NCBI RefSeq assembly: GCF_018476645.1
Contig: NZ_JAHCTB010000006.1
Coordinates: 62,001-126,000 of the forward strand
Length of the DNA: 64,000 bases
Direction: 5' to 3'
DNA from: Aequorivita echinoideorum
Lineage (GTDB): Bacteria; Bacteroidota; Bacteroidia; Flavobacteriales; Flavobacteriaceae
Under the pieces are notes generated by a model. It was not told the DNA's origin and made no database searches. It saw only the letters and a program-made list of their open reading frames with translations. Shown here in pieces: positions 17,190 to 26,224 of the stretch; within the stretch, counting starts at the first letter, position 1; every line of letters starts with the position of its first letter. A program made the translations under genes and the position numbers.

Positions 17190-17960
17190 TCAATAAAATA
17201 ATTTTATTTCTTTCAGAGTAAATTTTTTGGTTGCTGATTCGGTTTGAACGATCAATTCACCGCTGTTAGAAACACCATTTATTATTCCGTTGAATCGATT
17301 TCCGGCAGAATTTTCAAAAACTGAAATTTTTCCTTTTCGAAAAAGATGAGATTCGTATGCTTCTTTCAAACTTTCAAAAGGAACTTTTTCAACACTTTTC
17401 AATTTTTCGAAAATTGCATTTGAGAGGCTGGTGAAAACTTCATCCAAATTATATTTAATACCAGTTTGCCTATAAAGCGAGCTGGCCTGCGGAAGATTAT
17501 CAAATTCGGTTTCGTTCACATTCAAGCCAATTCCTATCACTGAATGTTTGATTCTGTTTTTCTCAAGAACATTTTCGATTAAAATTCCGCATAATTTCCG
17601 GTTTGCTGACAGAATGTCGTTGGGCCATTTTATATGACAATCCTCCAGGCCGAAAAAAGTAAGTGCCTCTTTCACAGCAAGCGCAACAGCCATTGAAATA
17701 GCAAATTGCTCCTCTGCCAAGAGATTGTCATACTTTTTAAATATACTGAATGTAAGGCTCTCCCCTTTTTTTGAAATCCAGCTGGAATTGCGCTGTCCCC
17801 GACCCGCCAATTGCTCATTTGCAAGCACAATGGTACCATCGGCAGGATATTCTATTTTCAACAAATTTTTGAGGTAAGTATTTGTTGAATCAATGGCATT
17901 AAGTTTGATTATCTTCAAGCCTGTAAAATGTTTTAGTATTACGTTATTTTGGCCATTCAA
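17190..17960 (-). CDS. birA: Biotin-[acetyl-CoA carboxylase] ligase (single-domain)
   Basis: Activates biotin to biotinyl-AMP and transfers it to the biotin carboxyl carrier protein. The 256-residue protein has the catalytic loop GRGQRNSSWIS (GRGRxG-type, near residue 55), the SLTFSIF strand, KWPNDIL (near 115) and the C-terminal SH3-like domain (RKGKISVFENSAGNRFNGII). There is no N-terminal helix-turn-helix, so it is not a biotin repressor. Convergent with the SRPBCC gene; divergent from rsfS across 41 bp. Confidence 0.95.
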   Translation of the reverse strand: MNGQNNVILKHFTGLKIIKLNAIDSTNTYLKNLLKIEYPADGTIVLANEQLAGRGQRNSSWISKKGESLTFSIFKKYDNLLAEEQFAISMAVALAVKEALTFFGLEDCHIKWPNDILSANRKLCGILIENVLEKNRIKHSVIGIGLNVNETEFDNLPQASSLYRQTGIKYNLDEVFTSLSNAIFEKLKSVEKVPFESLKEAYESHLFRKGKISVFENSAGNRFNGIINGVSNSGELIVQTESATKKFTLKEIKLFY

Positions 17961-17975
17961 GAAACAAAAAAGTAA

Positions 17976-17983
17976 TAACTTTG
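17976..17983 (+). promoter_or_regulatory. -7 box of the rsfS-ftsH promoter
   Basis: TAACTTTG is an exact TAnnTTTG match, 18 bp upstream of the rsfS ATG. A TTTG at 17948-17951 is a possible -33 box with a spacer of 24 bp, slightly long. Confidence 0.55.
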
Positions 17984-18001
17984 CGCAAATTAAAATAATT
18001 A

Positions 18002-18373
18002 ATGTCGAAAAAAGAAGTAGGAACAGATCAACTTATAACTCAAATAATCAGAGGAATTGAAGAAGTAAAAGGAAAGGATATTGAAATACTGGACCTTAGG
18101 GAAATTGAAAATACTGTTTGTGACTATTTTATCATCTGCAATGGTACTTCAAACACACAAGTGAATGCCATTGTGAATTCCGTACAAAAATCTGTAAGCA
18201 AAACTTTGAAGGAAAAACCTTGGCACGTGGAAGGTAGCGATAATGCCGAGTGGATACTTATGGATTATGTGCACGTGGTTGTCCATATTTTCCAAAAACA
18301 CATCCGCGAGTTTTATGATATTGAAGGATTGTGGGGCGATGCCAAATCAGTTAAAATAGAAACATCACATTAA
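18002..18373 (+). CDS. rsfS: Ribosomal silencing factor RsfS
   Basis: Binds ribosomal protein L14 on the 50S subunit and blocks subunit joining when nutrients are scarce. The 123-residue length and the motifs DIEILDLREIENTVCDYFIICNG, WHVEGSDNAEWILMDY and VHIFQKHIREFYDIEGLWGDA are diagnostic. It is 17 bp upstream of ftsH, so cotranscribed, the arrangement typical for the family in Bacteroidota. Confidence 0.96.
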   Translation: MSKKEVGTDQLITQIIRGIEEVKGKDIEILDLREIENTVCDYFIICNGTSNTQVNAIVNSVQKSVSKTLKEKPWHVEGSDNAEWILMDYVHVVVHIFQKHIREFYDIEGLWGDAKSVKIETSH

Positions 18374-18390
18374 ATTAAGAAAATTGCCAT

Positions 18391-20343
18391 ATGGCTGAAG
18401 ATAAAAAAAATAAGAAGAACGATATAAAGAAACCAAAATTCAATAATTATTGGATTTATGTCGCCATAATTGTACTGTTTTTTGGCATCAATATTTTCGG
18501 TGGAAGTAGCTGGTCGCAGCCTGCCAAAACCACACAAGCGCAGTTTGAGGAATACCTTAGGGCCGGAGATGTGGAAAAAGTGGAAGTGCTAAATAAGAAA
18601 ATTGCCAAAGTTTACCTTACAAAGGAGGCCAAACAAAAAGCTATTCATTCTGAAAAAAGCGAAAATAAATTCTTAGCTCCCGGTCCTAACGATCCAAATT
18701 ACCAGTTTGAATTTGGTGACCTTCAGCTATTTCAAGAAGATTTCCAGAAGATAAAGTCTGAAAACGGTCTAGGCACCCCTTTAATTTTTGAAACAGAAAA
18801 TAATGTTTGGGGCGATATTTTGATAGGAATTCTCCCGTTCGTGGTAATCATCGCCATTTGGATTTTCATTATGCGAAGAATGTCTGCTGGTGGCGCCGGT
18901 GGTGCCGGAGGTCAAATTTTCAACATTGGTAAATCAAAAGCAAAATTATTTGACGAAAAAACCGATGTGAAAACAACCTTCAAAGACGTTGCGGGCCTTG
19001 AAGGAGCCAAAGAGGAAGTTCAGGAAATTGTAGATTTCCTGAAAAATCCTGAAAAATACACCTCCCTTGGTGGAAAAATCCCGAAAGGTGCACTTTTGGT
19101 AGGTCCTCCGGGTACTGGTAAAACGCTGTTGGCAAAAGCAGTTGCAGGAGAAGCAAAGGTTCCGTTCTTTTCACTTTCAGGTTCAGATTTTGTTGAAATG
19201 TTTGTAGGTGTGGGAGCATCGCGTGTTCGTGATCTCTTCAAACAAGCGAAAGAGAAATCACCAGCTATTATTTTTATCGATGAAATTGATGCCATCGGTC
19301 GTGCCCGTGGAAAAAATAACTTTAGCGGAAGTAATGATGAGCGTGAAAATACTCTCAACCAACTTCTTACAGAAATGGACGGTTTTGGCACAAATACGAA
19401 TGTTATCGTGCTTGCAGCCACCAACCGCGCTGATGTATTGGATAAAGCATTGATGCGTGCCGGACGTTTTGATAGACAGATTTATGTTGATTTGCCAGAT
19501 GTTCGCGAACGTAAGGAAATATTTGAGGTTCACCTTCGTCCCATTAAAAAAGAAGAGGAGCTTGACACTGATTTTCTTGCGAAGCAAACCCCAGGATTTT
19601 CTGGTGCCGATATTGCAAACGTATGCAATGAAGCTGCTCTTATTGCCGCAAGAAATGAGCGTAAAGCCGTAGGTAAACAGGACTTTCTCGATGCAGTTGA
19701 TAGAATAGTAGGCGGTCTTGAGAAGAAAAATAAAATTGTAACCGTTGAAGAAAAGCGAGCGATTGCTTTTCACGAAGCGGGCCACGCCACGGTAAGTTGG
19801 ATGCTGGAGCATGCTGCTCCTCTCGTGAAGGTAACCATTGTACCCCGTGGACAATCATTAGGTGCTGCCTGGTATTTGCCAGAAGAGCGATTGATTGTAC
19901 ACCCAGAGCAAATGCTTGACGAAATGTGCGCAGCCCTTGGTGGCCGTGCCGCAGAAAAAGTGATTTTCAATAGAATTTCAACCGGTGCGCTTAGTGATTT
20001 GGAAAAAGTAACCAAACAAGCACGCGCAATGGTTACCATATATGGTCTTAATGACAAAATAGGAAATTTAACGTATTATGATAGCAGCGGCCAATCTGAA
20101 TATAATTTTTCCAAGCCCTATAGTGAAAAAACCGCAGAGCTTATTGATAAAGAAATTTCTACTTTAATTGAAACACAGTTTCAGCGCGCGGTAGATTTAT
20201 TGGAAAACCATAAGGATAAACTTACCGAATTGGCGACGGTTTTATTGGAAAAAGAGGTAATTTTCAAGGATAACCTTGAAAAGATATTTGGAGAACGCCC
20301 ATTCCAAAAGCCAGAACAAGTTCAAAAGATAGCAACCACTTAA
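18391..20343 (+). CDS. ftsH: ATP-dependent zinc metalloprotease FtsH
   Basis: Membrane-anchored hexameric AAA+ protease for quality control of membrane and short-lived proteins. The 650-residue protein has a TM helix at about 20-36, a periplasmic domain, a second TM at about 145-165, a Gly-rich linker ([12 protein letters not shown]), Walker A GPPGTGKT at 238-245, Walker [13 protein letters not shown], the second region of homology ([10 protein letters not shown]) and the zinc site HEAGH starting at H461. The C-terminal tail contains the helix-rich part after the peptidase domain. The 3' end of the gene itself forms half of a terminator hairpin. Confidence 0.98.
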   Translation: MAEDKKNKKNDIKKPKFNNYWIYVAIIVLFFGINIFGGSSWSQPAKTTQAQFEEYLRAGDVEKVEVLNKKIAKVYLTKEAKQKAIHSEKSENKFLAPGPNDPNYQFEFGDLQLFQEDFQKIKSENGLGTPLIFETENNVWGDILIGILPFVVIIAIWIFIMRRMSAGGAGGAGGQIFNIGKSKAKLFDEKTDVKTTFKDVAGLEGAKEEVQEIVDFLKNPEKYTSLGGKIPKGALLVGPPGTGKTLLAKAVAGEAKVPFFSLSGSDFVEMFVGVGASRVRDLFKQAKEKSPAIIFIDEIDAIGRARGKNNFSGSNDERENTLNQLLTEMDGFGTNTNVIVLAATNRADVLDKALMRAGRFDRQIYVDLPDVRERKEIFEVHLRPIKKEEELDTDFLAKQTPGFSGADIANVCNEAALIAARNERKAVGKQDFLDAVDRIVGGLEKKNKIVTVEEKRAIAFHEAGHATVSWMLEHAAPLVKVTIVPRGQSLGAAWYLPEERLIVHPEQMLDEMCAALGGRAAEKVIFNRISTGALSDLEKVTKQARAMVTIYGLNDKIGNLTYYDSSGQSEYNFSKPYSEKTAELIDKEISTLIETQFQRAVDLLENHKDKLTELATVLLEKEVIFKDNLEKIFGERPFQKPEQVQKIATT

Positions 20344-20357
20344 GGTTGCTATCTTTT
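20324..20357 (+). terminator. ftsH terminator overlapping the stop codon
   Basis: Perfect 14-bp stem (AAAAGATAGCAACC with GGTTGCTATCTTTT), 6-nt loop ACTTAA that contains the ftsH TAA stop, followed by CTTTTG. The ascending arm encodes the last residues KIATT of FtsH. Confidence 0.88.
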
Positions 20358-20454
20358 CTTTTGATGTAAAAGTTTGTTTTTGGGCAACCTAACTTCAATA
20401 GAGATTTTATATATTTGAAGTAAATCCTAATAAGAACTCCTCAAAACACTTTTA

Positions 20455-21066
20455 ATGAGTCTATTCAAAAGACTTTTAAATCCAAATTATAAATCTGAAG
20501 AGTCTCGAAAGAAAGACAAATCATCAGAGCAAAGCAGCTATTACCCTGAGCAAAAACTTCCCATTGACGAAAAATTCACGTATAATTTTAAAAAGAATGG
20601 AGGAAAATTCATCTATTGTGAAAATATGGATGAAATTTTGGAAGCTTTTGACAATATTTTGATGGAGAACGATTGGTATGAAAGGGACGTTTTCTGCATC
20701 GATGAAAATTTGACTTCAAAGTTTGATGGCTTTAACCTCAACTTCGGCAAAAGTGGCGATGCCGCATTTTTCTTTTCCACTTGCGAATCTTTGGTGGGCA
20801 ACAATGGTTCTATCCTACTCTCTTCAAACCAAATAAAAGAAAAGAAGCTTAAAGAGCTCCCGTACAATTTTGTTATTTTTTCTACCACAAGTAAAATTGT
20901 GGATACCATAAGTGAAGGGCTTCGTATTATCAAGCACCAGAGCGAAAACTACATTCCCACTAATATTACCACGATTCAGGACTTTGAAACCGAAAAAGAA
21001 AAGGATTTTATGAGTTATGGAAGTAGCACAAAAAACCTATATTTGTTGCTACTGGAAGACTTATAA
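20455..21066 (+). CDS. LUD-domain (LutC/YkgG-like) protein
   Basis: A 203-residue cytoplasmic protein. From residue 35 it resembles the lactate-utilisation LUD fold: KNGGKFIYCENMDEILEAFDNIL, then AAFFFSTCESLVGNNGSILLSSNQ and LPYNFVIFSTTSKIVDTISEGL. The N-terminal 30 residues are charged and probably disordered. Known LutC proteins act with LutAB in lactate oxidation, but no lutAB is nearby, and this flavobacterial version sits invariably, in my recollection, between ftsH and cdsA; its role is open. It starts 111 bp after ftsH and 2 bp before cdsA. Confidence 0.8.
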   Translation: MSLFKRLLNPNYKSEESRKKDKSSEQSSYYPEQKLPIDEKFTYNFKKNGGKFIYCENMDEILEAFDNILMENDWYERDVFCIDENLTSKFDGFNLNFGKSGDAAFFFSTCESLVGNNGSILLSSNQIKEKKLKELPYNFVIFSTTSKIVDTISEGLRIIKHQSENYIPTNITTIQDFETEKEKDFMSYGSSTKNLYLLLLEDL

Positions 21067-21068
21067 GT

Positions 21069-21920
21069 ATGAGGGAAGTTATCGTGCGCACCATTTCGGG
21101 CGTTCTCTATATTTCAATTATTATTTTCTCGATGTTCACTTCGCGAGCTTGGTTTATGGGACTCTTCTTTGTACTTGCCGCAATAACTTTAAGTGAATTT
21201 TTGAAACTGGTCCATCTTACAAGCTATGTAGCTTATTTCCTTTTGGCCGCTGCCTTTTATTTTTTAAGTTATAGGGTTTTTGAAGAAAATTCAATCTATC
21301 TCCTTTTAATATTGAGCAGCTTCGTAAATCTCTTTCTTCTAAAAGATTTGCTTTGGACTAGTAAAATTCCAATGTTTGAAAAGAAAAAATATATTACTGT
21401 AATATTTTATATAATTAGTGGTTTTGTTTTTTTAACACTAATACCAATGAAATATATTGATACTAGGATTTCTAATGAAGAAAATTTCGCTCCGAGACTT
21501 ATAGTATCTGTATTTATTCTGATTTGGAGCAATGACACTTTCGCCTATCTGGTGGGGAAAAATTTCGGGAAGCATAAATTATTGGAACGTATTTCGCCAA
21601 AAAAAACCATAGAGGGATTTTTCGGCGGACTGCTCGGCGCCCTTTTGGCGGGATTTGTTATCTTTAAATTCATTGAAAAATATGATCCCACAAATATGGA
21701 CCGCCATCCACTATGGGTTTGGCTTTGTCTCGCTGTAATAGTTGCCATTTTTGGCACCATTGGGGATCTTATTCAGTCAAAATTTAAGAGACAGGCAGGC
21801 GTTAAGGACAGCGGAGTTATTATGCCGGGACACGGCGGAATTTATGACAGGCTGGATAGTATTATTTACGCAAGTCCATTTGTATATGCATTTTTATTAA
21901 TTGTAGATAATGTTTCATAA
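21069..21920 (+). CDS. cdsA: Phosphatidate cytidylyltransferase
   Basis: Makes CDP-diacylglycerol from phosphatidate and CTP in the inner membrane, the branch point for phospholipid synthesis. The 283-residue protein has about seven membrane helices. The signature segment near the C-terminus, KRQAGVKDSGVIMPGHGG followed by YDRLDS, is complete, and RISPKKTIEGFFGG is the second conserved stretch. It overlaps psd by 11 bp, implying translational coupling of consecutive lipid-synthesis steps. Confidence 0.96.
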   Translation: MREVIVRTISGVLYISIIIFSMFTSRAWFMGLFFVLAAITLSEFLKLVHLTSYVAYFLLAAAFYFLSYRVFEENSIYLLLILSSFVNLFLLKDLLWTSKIPMFEKKKYITVIFYIISGFVFLTLIPMKYIDTRISNEENFAPRLIVSVFILIWSNDTFAYLVGKNFGKHKLLERISPKKTIEGFFGGLLGALLAGFVIFKFIEKYDPTNMDRHPLWVWLCLAVIVAIFGTIGDLIQSKFKRQAGVKDSGVIMPGHGGIYDRLDSIIYASPFVYAFLLIVDNVS

Positions 21921-22560
21921 AGAAGGTTTTAAAATAATTATAGTCACTCTGGGCCTTGTTATAGCTCTCAGCATATTGGCTAATATTTTTGTAGTGAACA
22001 CCACAATACGTGGTGGTATAATCATAACTCTTATCATTCTGCTACTGCTGGTACTTCAATTTTTTAGAAATCCGAAGCGCAACTTTTTGGTACATCCAGA
22101 TAATGTGCTCTCTCCGGTAGATGGGAAAGTGGTAGTGATTGAAGAAGTTTTTGAAGGAGAATATTTTAAAGATAAAAGGTTGCAGGTTTCCGTATTTATG
22201 TCCCCCATAAATGTACACGTGACCCGCTACCCTGTGGGCGGCAAAGTTAAATACAGCAAATATCACCCGGGGAAATATTTGGTTGCCTGGCACCCAAAAT
22301 CTTCTGAAGAAAATGAACGCACAACCGTAGTTGTAAACAATGAAAATTTTGGGGACGTCCTCCATCGGCAGATTGCGGGTGCAATGGCAAAGAGAATTGT
22401 AAATTACGCCGAAGCCGGCCAAGACGTAAATCAGGCAGACGATAGCGGCTTCATAAAGTTTGGTTCGCGAGTGGACATATTTCTACCCTTGGATGCCAAA
22501 ATAAAAGTAACCCTTAACCAAAAGGTTAAGGGCGGAATTACCGTTATTGCCGAAAAATAA
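21910..22560 (+). CDS. psd: Phosphatidylserine decarboxylase (short PSD-A type)
   Basis: Decarboxylates phosphatidylserine to phosphatidylethanolamine. The 216-residue protein has two N-terminal hydrophobic helices (about residues 8-50), the conserved LSPVDGKVV, VFMSPINVHVTRYP and the C-terminal self-cleavage motif KFGSRVDIFLP; the FGS serine would become the pyruvoyl group. The short length and FGSR instead of LGST are characteristic of the PSD-A subfamily. It overlaps cdsA upstream and shares a base with the acyl-CoA-binding protein gene downstream. Confidence 0.94.
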   Translation: MFHKEGFKIIIVTLGLVIALSILANIFVVNTTIRGGIIITLIILLLLVLQFFRNPKRNFLVHPDNVLSPVDGKVVVIEEVFEGEYFKDKRLQVSVFMSPINVHVTRYPVGGKVKYSKYHPGKYLVAWHPKSSEENERTTVVVNNENFGDVLHRQIAGAMAKRIVNYAEAGQDVNQADDSGFIKFGSRVDIFLPLDAKIKVTLNQKVKGGITVIAEK

Positions 22561-22826
22561 TGACTTCAGAAGAAATTGATATTGCCTTTAAGCACGCGGT
22601 AAAGAGCATAAATGAGCACACCGAGCCTTTTCCGGCAGATACGCTCTTGAGGCTTTACGCATACTATAAAAGAGCGACCAATGACGATGATATACCGCAG
22701 GGTGGCAAACCGCTTATTTCCGCATTTAAGACCAACGCGCTTTTCCAGACCCGTAATTTGTCTCAGGACGAAGCCAAACAACTCTATATCGAAACGGTGG
22801 ACCATTATTTCCTATATAGGAAGTAA
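22560..22826 (+). CDS. Acyl-CoA-binding protein
   Basis: An 88-residue four-helix ACBP-fold protein. The family motif YAYYKRATNDDDIPQGGKP (about residues 29-47) contains the Tyr and Lys residues that contact acyl-CoA, and the KTNALFQTRNLSQDEAKQLYIETVDHYF tail fits helix 4. It buffers or delivers long-chain acyl-CoA. Its start codon overlaps the psd stop, making it the last gene of the LUD-cdsA-psd operon, which fits a role in phospholipid supply. It ends 9 bp from the convergent small gene. Confidence 0.88.
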   Translation: MTSEEIDIAFKHAVKSINEHTEPFPADTLLRLYAYYKRATNDDDIPQGGKPLISAFKTNALFQTRNLSQDEAKQLYIETVDHYFLYRK

Positions 22827-22835
22827 TACTCGATA

Positions 22836-23078
22836 CTAAGATTGTTGGGCTTGATTGAATTTTATTTCATACTCCTCAATTGCCTCGGTGATTTTTTCCA
22901 CATTTTCTGAAGCACGCTCGTGGGCCGCTTCCATCGCTTTCTCTAAGTCTTTATCAGGATGCTGAAATAAATCCGTAATTACGTGGTTTATCTTGTCAAT
23001 AATACTTCTTTGGCTGTTTTTGATATCTTCCAGCTTGTGAAGCATCGCTTCCATTTCCTCATATTTTGCTTGATCCAT
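22836..23078 (-). CDS. Small helical hypothetical protein
   Basis: An 80-residue highly charged, helix-rich protein without signal peptide or membrane segment, starting MDQAKYEEMEAMLHKLEDI. Two long amphipathic helices are apparent (about 2-38 and 43-75), so a coiled coil or small bundle is likely. I do not recognise a family. The long intergenic region upstream of it (360 bp) carries a 22-bp-spaced repeat array that might regulate it. Convergent with the acyl-CoA-binding protein gene. Confidence 0.65.
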   Translation of the reverse strand: MDQAKYEEMEAMLHKLEDIKNSQRSIIDKINHVITDLFQHPDKDLEKAMEAAHERASENVEKITEAIEEYEIKFNQAQQS

Positions 23079-23273
23079 AATTTTAAATTTTTCCGAAAGA
23101 TATATTTTAATGCATTTGATACCGAAATAATTAACCTTGCTTTAAAATAAATTATGACTTTTTAACGGCCCGCTTAGCAAACAAAGCTTAGCAAATCTGA
23201 AAGAGTTAGTTGCCTAGATATTGAATACGTCTTAGAAACCTAGACATAGGTAAGTACCATTGCACAAAATATA

Positions 23274-23328
23274 GCGCTATTTTTATAAATATTTTGCGCA
23301 ATATTTTTCAAAAAATAGCGCAATATTT
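23274..23328. repeat. Three GCGC(A/T)ATTT repeats at exact 22-bp spacing
   Basis: GCGCTATTTTT at 23274, GCGCAATATTT at 23296 and GCGCAATATTT at 23318. The second and third are identical over 11 bp; flanking sequence is A/T-rich. The first copy is part of the palindrome ATAGCGCTAT, and the second of AATATTTTGCGCAATATT. Spacing equal to two helical turns suggests a protein-binding array. Confidence 0.6.
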
Positions 23329-23386
23329 AATTGAAACGTAACTTCCTCCTTATAATATGGTGCTTTCCAAATCTTTAATAAATAAA

Positions 23387-23416
23387 AACCCGTCAACGTT
23401 TGAACGCTGACGGGTT
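23387..23416 (-). terminator. valS terminator
   Basis: AACCCGTCAACGTT and AACGCTGACGGGTT form a 14-bp stem with one G-T type mismatch and a 2-nt centre; on the minus strand it is followed by TTTTATT. It lies 23 bp past the valS stop. Confidence 0.85.
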
Positions 23417-23438
23417 AAAAGTTTAAACCTTAAAACTA

Positions 23439-26096
23439 TTATTGAAGCCCTGCCAAACTCGCCTTCAATGTCTCAATTTTGGAAAGCGCATCTGCCTCCT
23501 TTTGTTTTTCCAAAGCCACAACCTGCGCGGGCGCACCGCTCACAAACCGCTCATTCTTTAATTTACCTTGAACGCTTCGCAAAAACCCCTCGGTATATTT
23601 TAGTTCTTCGGAAAGTTTCGCGATTTCCTCTTCCACATTGATGGCACCAGAAATCGGGATAAAATATTCGTTACTTTTTACTCTAAAGGAAAGGGCACCG
23701 TCAATTTTTTCAGAAATATGATTTAATTCTGAAATGTTGCCCAGTTTTTTTATCACGGAATCAAATTGCTCTGAAGCGCCTTCATTATTGAAAACAGAGA
23801 GATTTATACTATCCTTAAATGAAATGTTCTTCTCTTTACGAATGGTCCTAATACCGGAAATAATCTCAGCGGCAAATTCAAAATCCTTTATAATTTTTTC
23901 ATTGAAAACTTCTTGTTTTGGCCATTCTGAAATAATCAAAGCTTCGTAAACATTGCGCTGTGCTGTATGTTGCCAGATTTCTTCAGAAATAAACGGCACG
24001 AATGGATGCAAGATTTTCAGATTATCTTCCAATACTGAAATGACTTCCAAATATGTTTTCTCTGAAATTTTTTCGCCAAAAGGCGGCTTTACCATTTCCA
24101 ACAGCCACGAGCAGAAATCATCCCAAACCAACTTATAGGTCGCCATCAAAGCATCACTGATGCGGTATTTGCCATAATGGTTTTCAATTTCAGATAGTGT
24201 TTTTTGGAATTTGCTACGGTACCATTGAAGCGCAATAGTATCGCTCTGCAATAGATCTTTATCCGCATCAACCTCCCAACCGTCAATCAGTCTGTAGGCA
24301 TTCCATATTTTATTCACAAAGGCACTCCCCTGTTTGCAAAGGTCTTCATCAAACATCAAGTCATTACCCGCGGGGGAGCTCAATAACATCCCCACGCGTA
24401 CGCCATCCGCCCCATACGTATCTATCAAATCGATAGGATCTGGTGAATTGCCCAGCGATTTGCTCATTTTTCGGCGTTGCTTATCGCGAACAATTCCCGT
24501 TAGGTACACATTGGTAAACGGTTTTTCATTTCTATACTCATAACCCGCGATAATCATTCGAGCCACCCAAAAGAAAAGAATTTCGGGCGCGGTTACCAAA
24601 TCGTTGGTTGGATAGTAATACTTTATTTCCTCATTGTCCGGCTCCAAAATGCCGTTGAAAACACTAATGGGCCACAACCATGACGAAAACCAAGTGTCAA
24701 GCGCATCTGGGTCCTGTTTAAGGTTTCCGGTTGTGAGTTGCTGGTTGTTGGTTTTTTCCTTTGCAAGTTGAAGCGCCTCTTCAATAGTTTCGGCAACCAC
24801 GAAATCCTCTTTACCATCGCCATAAAAATAGGCAGGAATTTGCTGGCCCCACCAAAGTTGGCGTGAGATATTCCAGTCACGCACATTCTCCATCCAATGG
24901 CGGTAGGTATTTATAAATTTTTCAGGAACTAGGTTAACATCCTTTTCAAGCACTGCATCCAACGCAGGTTGCGCCAAATCCTTCATTTTAAGAAACCATT
25001 GGTCGCTTAACTTTGGTTCTATAACCGCGCCGGTTCTTTCGCTGGTCCCCACTTTATGTACGTGGATTTCAGTTTTTGAAAGAACGCCAGAAGCCTCCAA
25101 CTCCTTTATAATTTCCTTTCGAACCACAAAACGATCCTTCCCTTCATAATGAAGACCAAAACTATTGAGCGTTCCATCATCATTCAAAATATCAATAATT
25201 TCAAGACCGTGTTTATCGCCCAGCATTTTATCATTTTCATCGTGGGCGGGAGTAACTTTCAGGCAGCCGGTACCAAATTCCACATCCACATATTCGTCTT
25301 CAATAATTGGGATTATGCGCCCGCACACAGGAACAACGGCACTTTTTCCACGAAGATGAGAAAAACGTTCATCATTTGGGTTGATGCAAATGGCGGTATC
25401 TCCCAGAATAGTTTCGGGTCTGGTGGTCGCAATGGTCAAGGTCTGCCCCGACCCATCCGCAAGAGGGGAGCCATCTTCATTAACCACTTTATAATTTAGG
25501 TAATAGAGATTCCCTTGTTTTTCTTCATAAACAACCTCTTCATCAGAAAGTGTGGTCTTTGCCTGCGGATCCCAATTTACCATTCGGTAACCGCGATAGA
25601 TGTTTCCTTTTCTGTATAAATCAACAAAAACCTTTATTACCGAGGCGGACATTTCCTCATCCATGGTAAATTTGGTTCGCTCCCAATCACAAGAGGCACC
25701 CAATTTTTTAAGCTGTTCCAAAATTATCCCACCGTGCTTGTGCGTCCAATCCCACGCGTGCTTTAAAAATTCATCGCGACTAAGGCTTGCTTTATCTATC
25801 CCTTCAGCTTTCAGCTTTGCTACCACTTTTGCTTCGGTAGCGATAGATGCGTGATCTGTACCCGGAACCCAGCACGCATTGTAGCCCTTCAATCTAGCCC
25901 TTCGTATTAAAACATCTTGCAGTGTATTATTGAGCATATGGCCCATATGCAAAACACCGGTAACATTGGGCGGAGGGATAACTATGGTATAGGGTTCTTT
26001 TTCATTAACCTCTGAATGAAAATAATTATTTTCCATCCAGTAGCTATACCATTTATTTTCAATGTTTTTTGCGTTGTATTTAGCGTCTATTGCCAT
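23439..26096 (-). CDS. valS: Valyl-tRNA synthetase
   Basis: Charges tRNA-Val. I place the start at ATG 26096 (MAIDAKYNAKNIENKWY, 885 residues); in-frame ATG 26186 would add 30 residues of hydrophobic sequence and would run through the divergent promoter region. Class I signatures: PPPNVTGVLHMGHML (HIGH motif as HMGH) near residue 45 and KMSKSLGNS near 525. The editing domain, with TTRPETILGDTA and DEND-type motifs, lies between; the C-terminal coiled-coil arm starts at about 820 (NVEEEIAKLSEELKYTEGF). Confidence 0.97.
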   Translation of the reverse strand: MAIDAKYNAKNIENKWYSYWMENNYFHSEVNEKEPYTIVIPPPNVTGVLHMGHMLNNTLQDVLIRRARLKGYNACWVPGTDHASIATEAKVVAKLKAEGIDKASLSRDEFLKHAWDWTHKHGGIILEQLKKLGASCDWERTKFTMDEEMSASVIKVFVDLYRKGNIYRGYRMVNWDPQAKTTLSDEEVVYEEKQGNLYYLNYKVVNEDGSPLADGSGQTLTIATTRPETILGDTAICINPNDERFSHLRGKSAVVPVCGRIIPIIEDEYVDVEFGTGCLKVTPAHDENDKMLGDKHGLEIIDILNDDGTLNSFGLHYEGKDRFVVRKEIIKELEASGVLSKTEIHVHKVGTSERTGAVIEPKLSDQWFLKMKDLAQPALDAVLEKDVNLVPEKFINTYRHWMENVRDWNISRQLWWGQQIPAYFYGDGKEDFVVAETIEEALQLAKEKTNNQQLTTGNLKQDPDALDTWFSSWLWPISVFNGILEPDNEEIKYYYPTNDLVTAPEILFFWVARMIIAGYEYRNEKPFTNVYLTGIVRDKQRRKMSKSLGNSPDPIDLIDTYGADGVRVGMLLSSPAGNDLMFDEDLCKQGSAFVNKIWNAYRLIDGWEVDADKDLLQSDTIALQWYRSKFQKTLSEIENHYGKYRISDALMATYKLVWDDFCSWLLEMVKPPFGEKISEKTYLEVISVLEDNLKILHPFVPFISEEIWQHTAQRNVYEALIISEWPKQEVFNEKIIKDFEFAAEIISGIRTIRKEKNISFKDSINLSVFNNEGASEQFDSVIKKLGNISELNHISEKIDGALSFRVKSNEYFIPISGAINVEEEIAKLSEELKYTEGFLRSVQGKLKNERFVSGAPAQVVALEKQKEADALSKIETLKASLAGLQ

Positions 26097-26126
26097 ACTT
26101 TGGTCTGATTTTTGAACAACCGAATG

Positions 26127-26156
26127 CAAAAGTAACCATATCCGCAAGATTACAAA
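26127..26156 (-). promoter_or_regulatory. valS promoter
   Basis: On the minus strand TTTG (26156-26153), an 18-bp spacer, then TACTTTTG (26134-26127): a good match to the Bacteroidota consensus with both boxes. It supports the valS start at 26096 because the longer form would begin upstream of it. Confidence 0.65.
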
Positions 26157-26170
26157 AGTGAATAAGTTAT

Positions 26171-26202
26171 TTTGCAGGTTGTACAAAAGTTACATACTTT
26201 AG
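26171..26202 (+). promoter_or_regulatory. Promoter of the DUF1573 gene
   Basis: TTTG at 26171-26174, a 20-bp spacer, then TACTTTAG at 26195-26202 (one mismatch to TAnnTTTG). Back-to-back with the valS promoter. Confidence 0.5.
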
Positions 26203-26224
26203 CAATTATTAAATAAAATAAACC

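Larger units (their letters stand above)
23079..23438. other. 360-bp intergenic region between the 80-residue gene and valS
   Basis: No open reading frame of interest and no RNA gene that I recognise. It contains a direct repeat GCTTAGCAAA (around 23170-23190), the 22-bp-spaced GCGC array at 23274-23328, and the valS terminator at its right end. Confidence 0.7.

Noticed and set aside
26097-26186. N-terminal extension of ValS by 30 residues
   Set aside because: It covers the valS promoter boxes at 26127-26156 and has no similarity to ValS N-termini; ATG 26096 fits.
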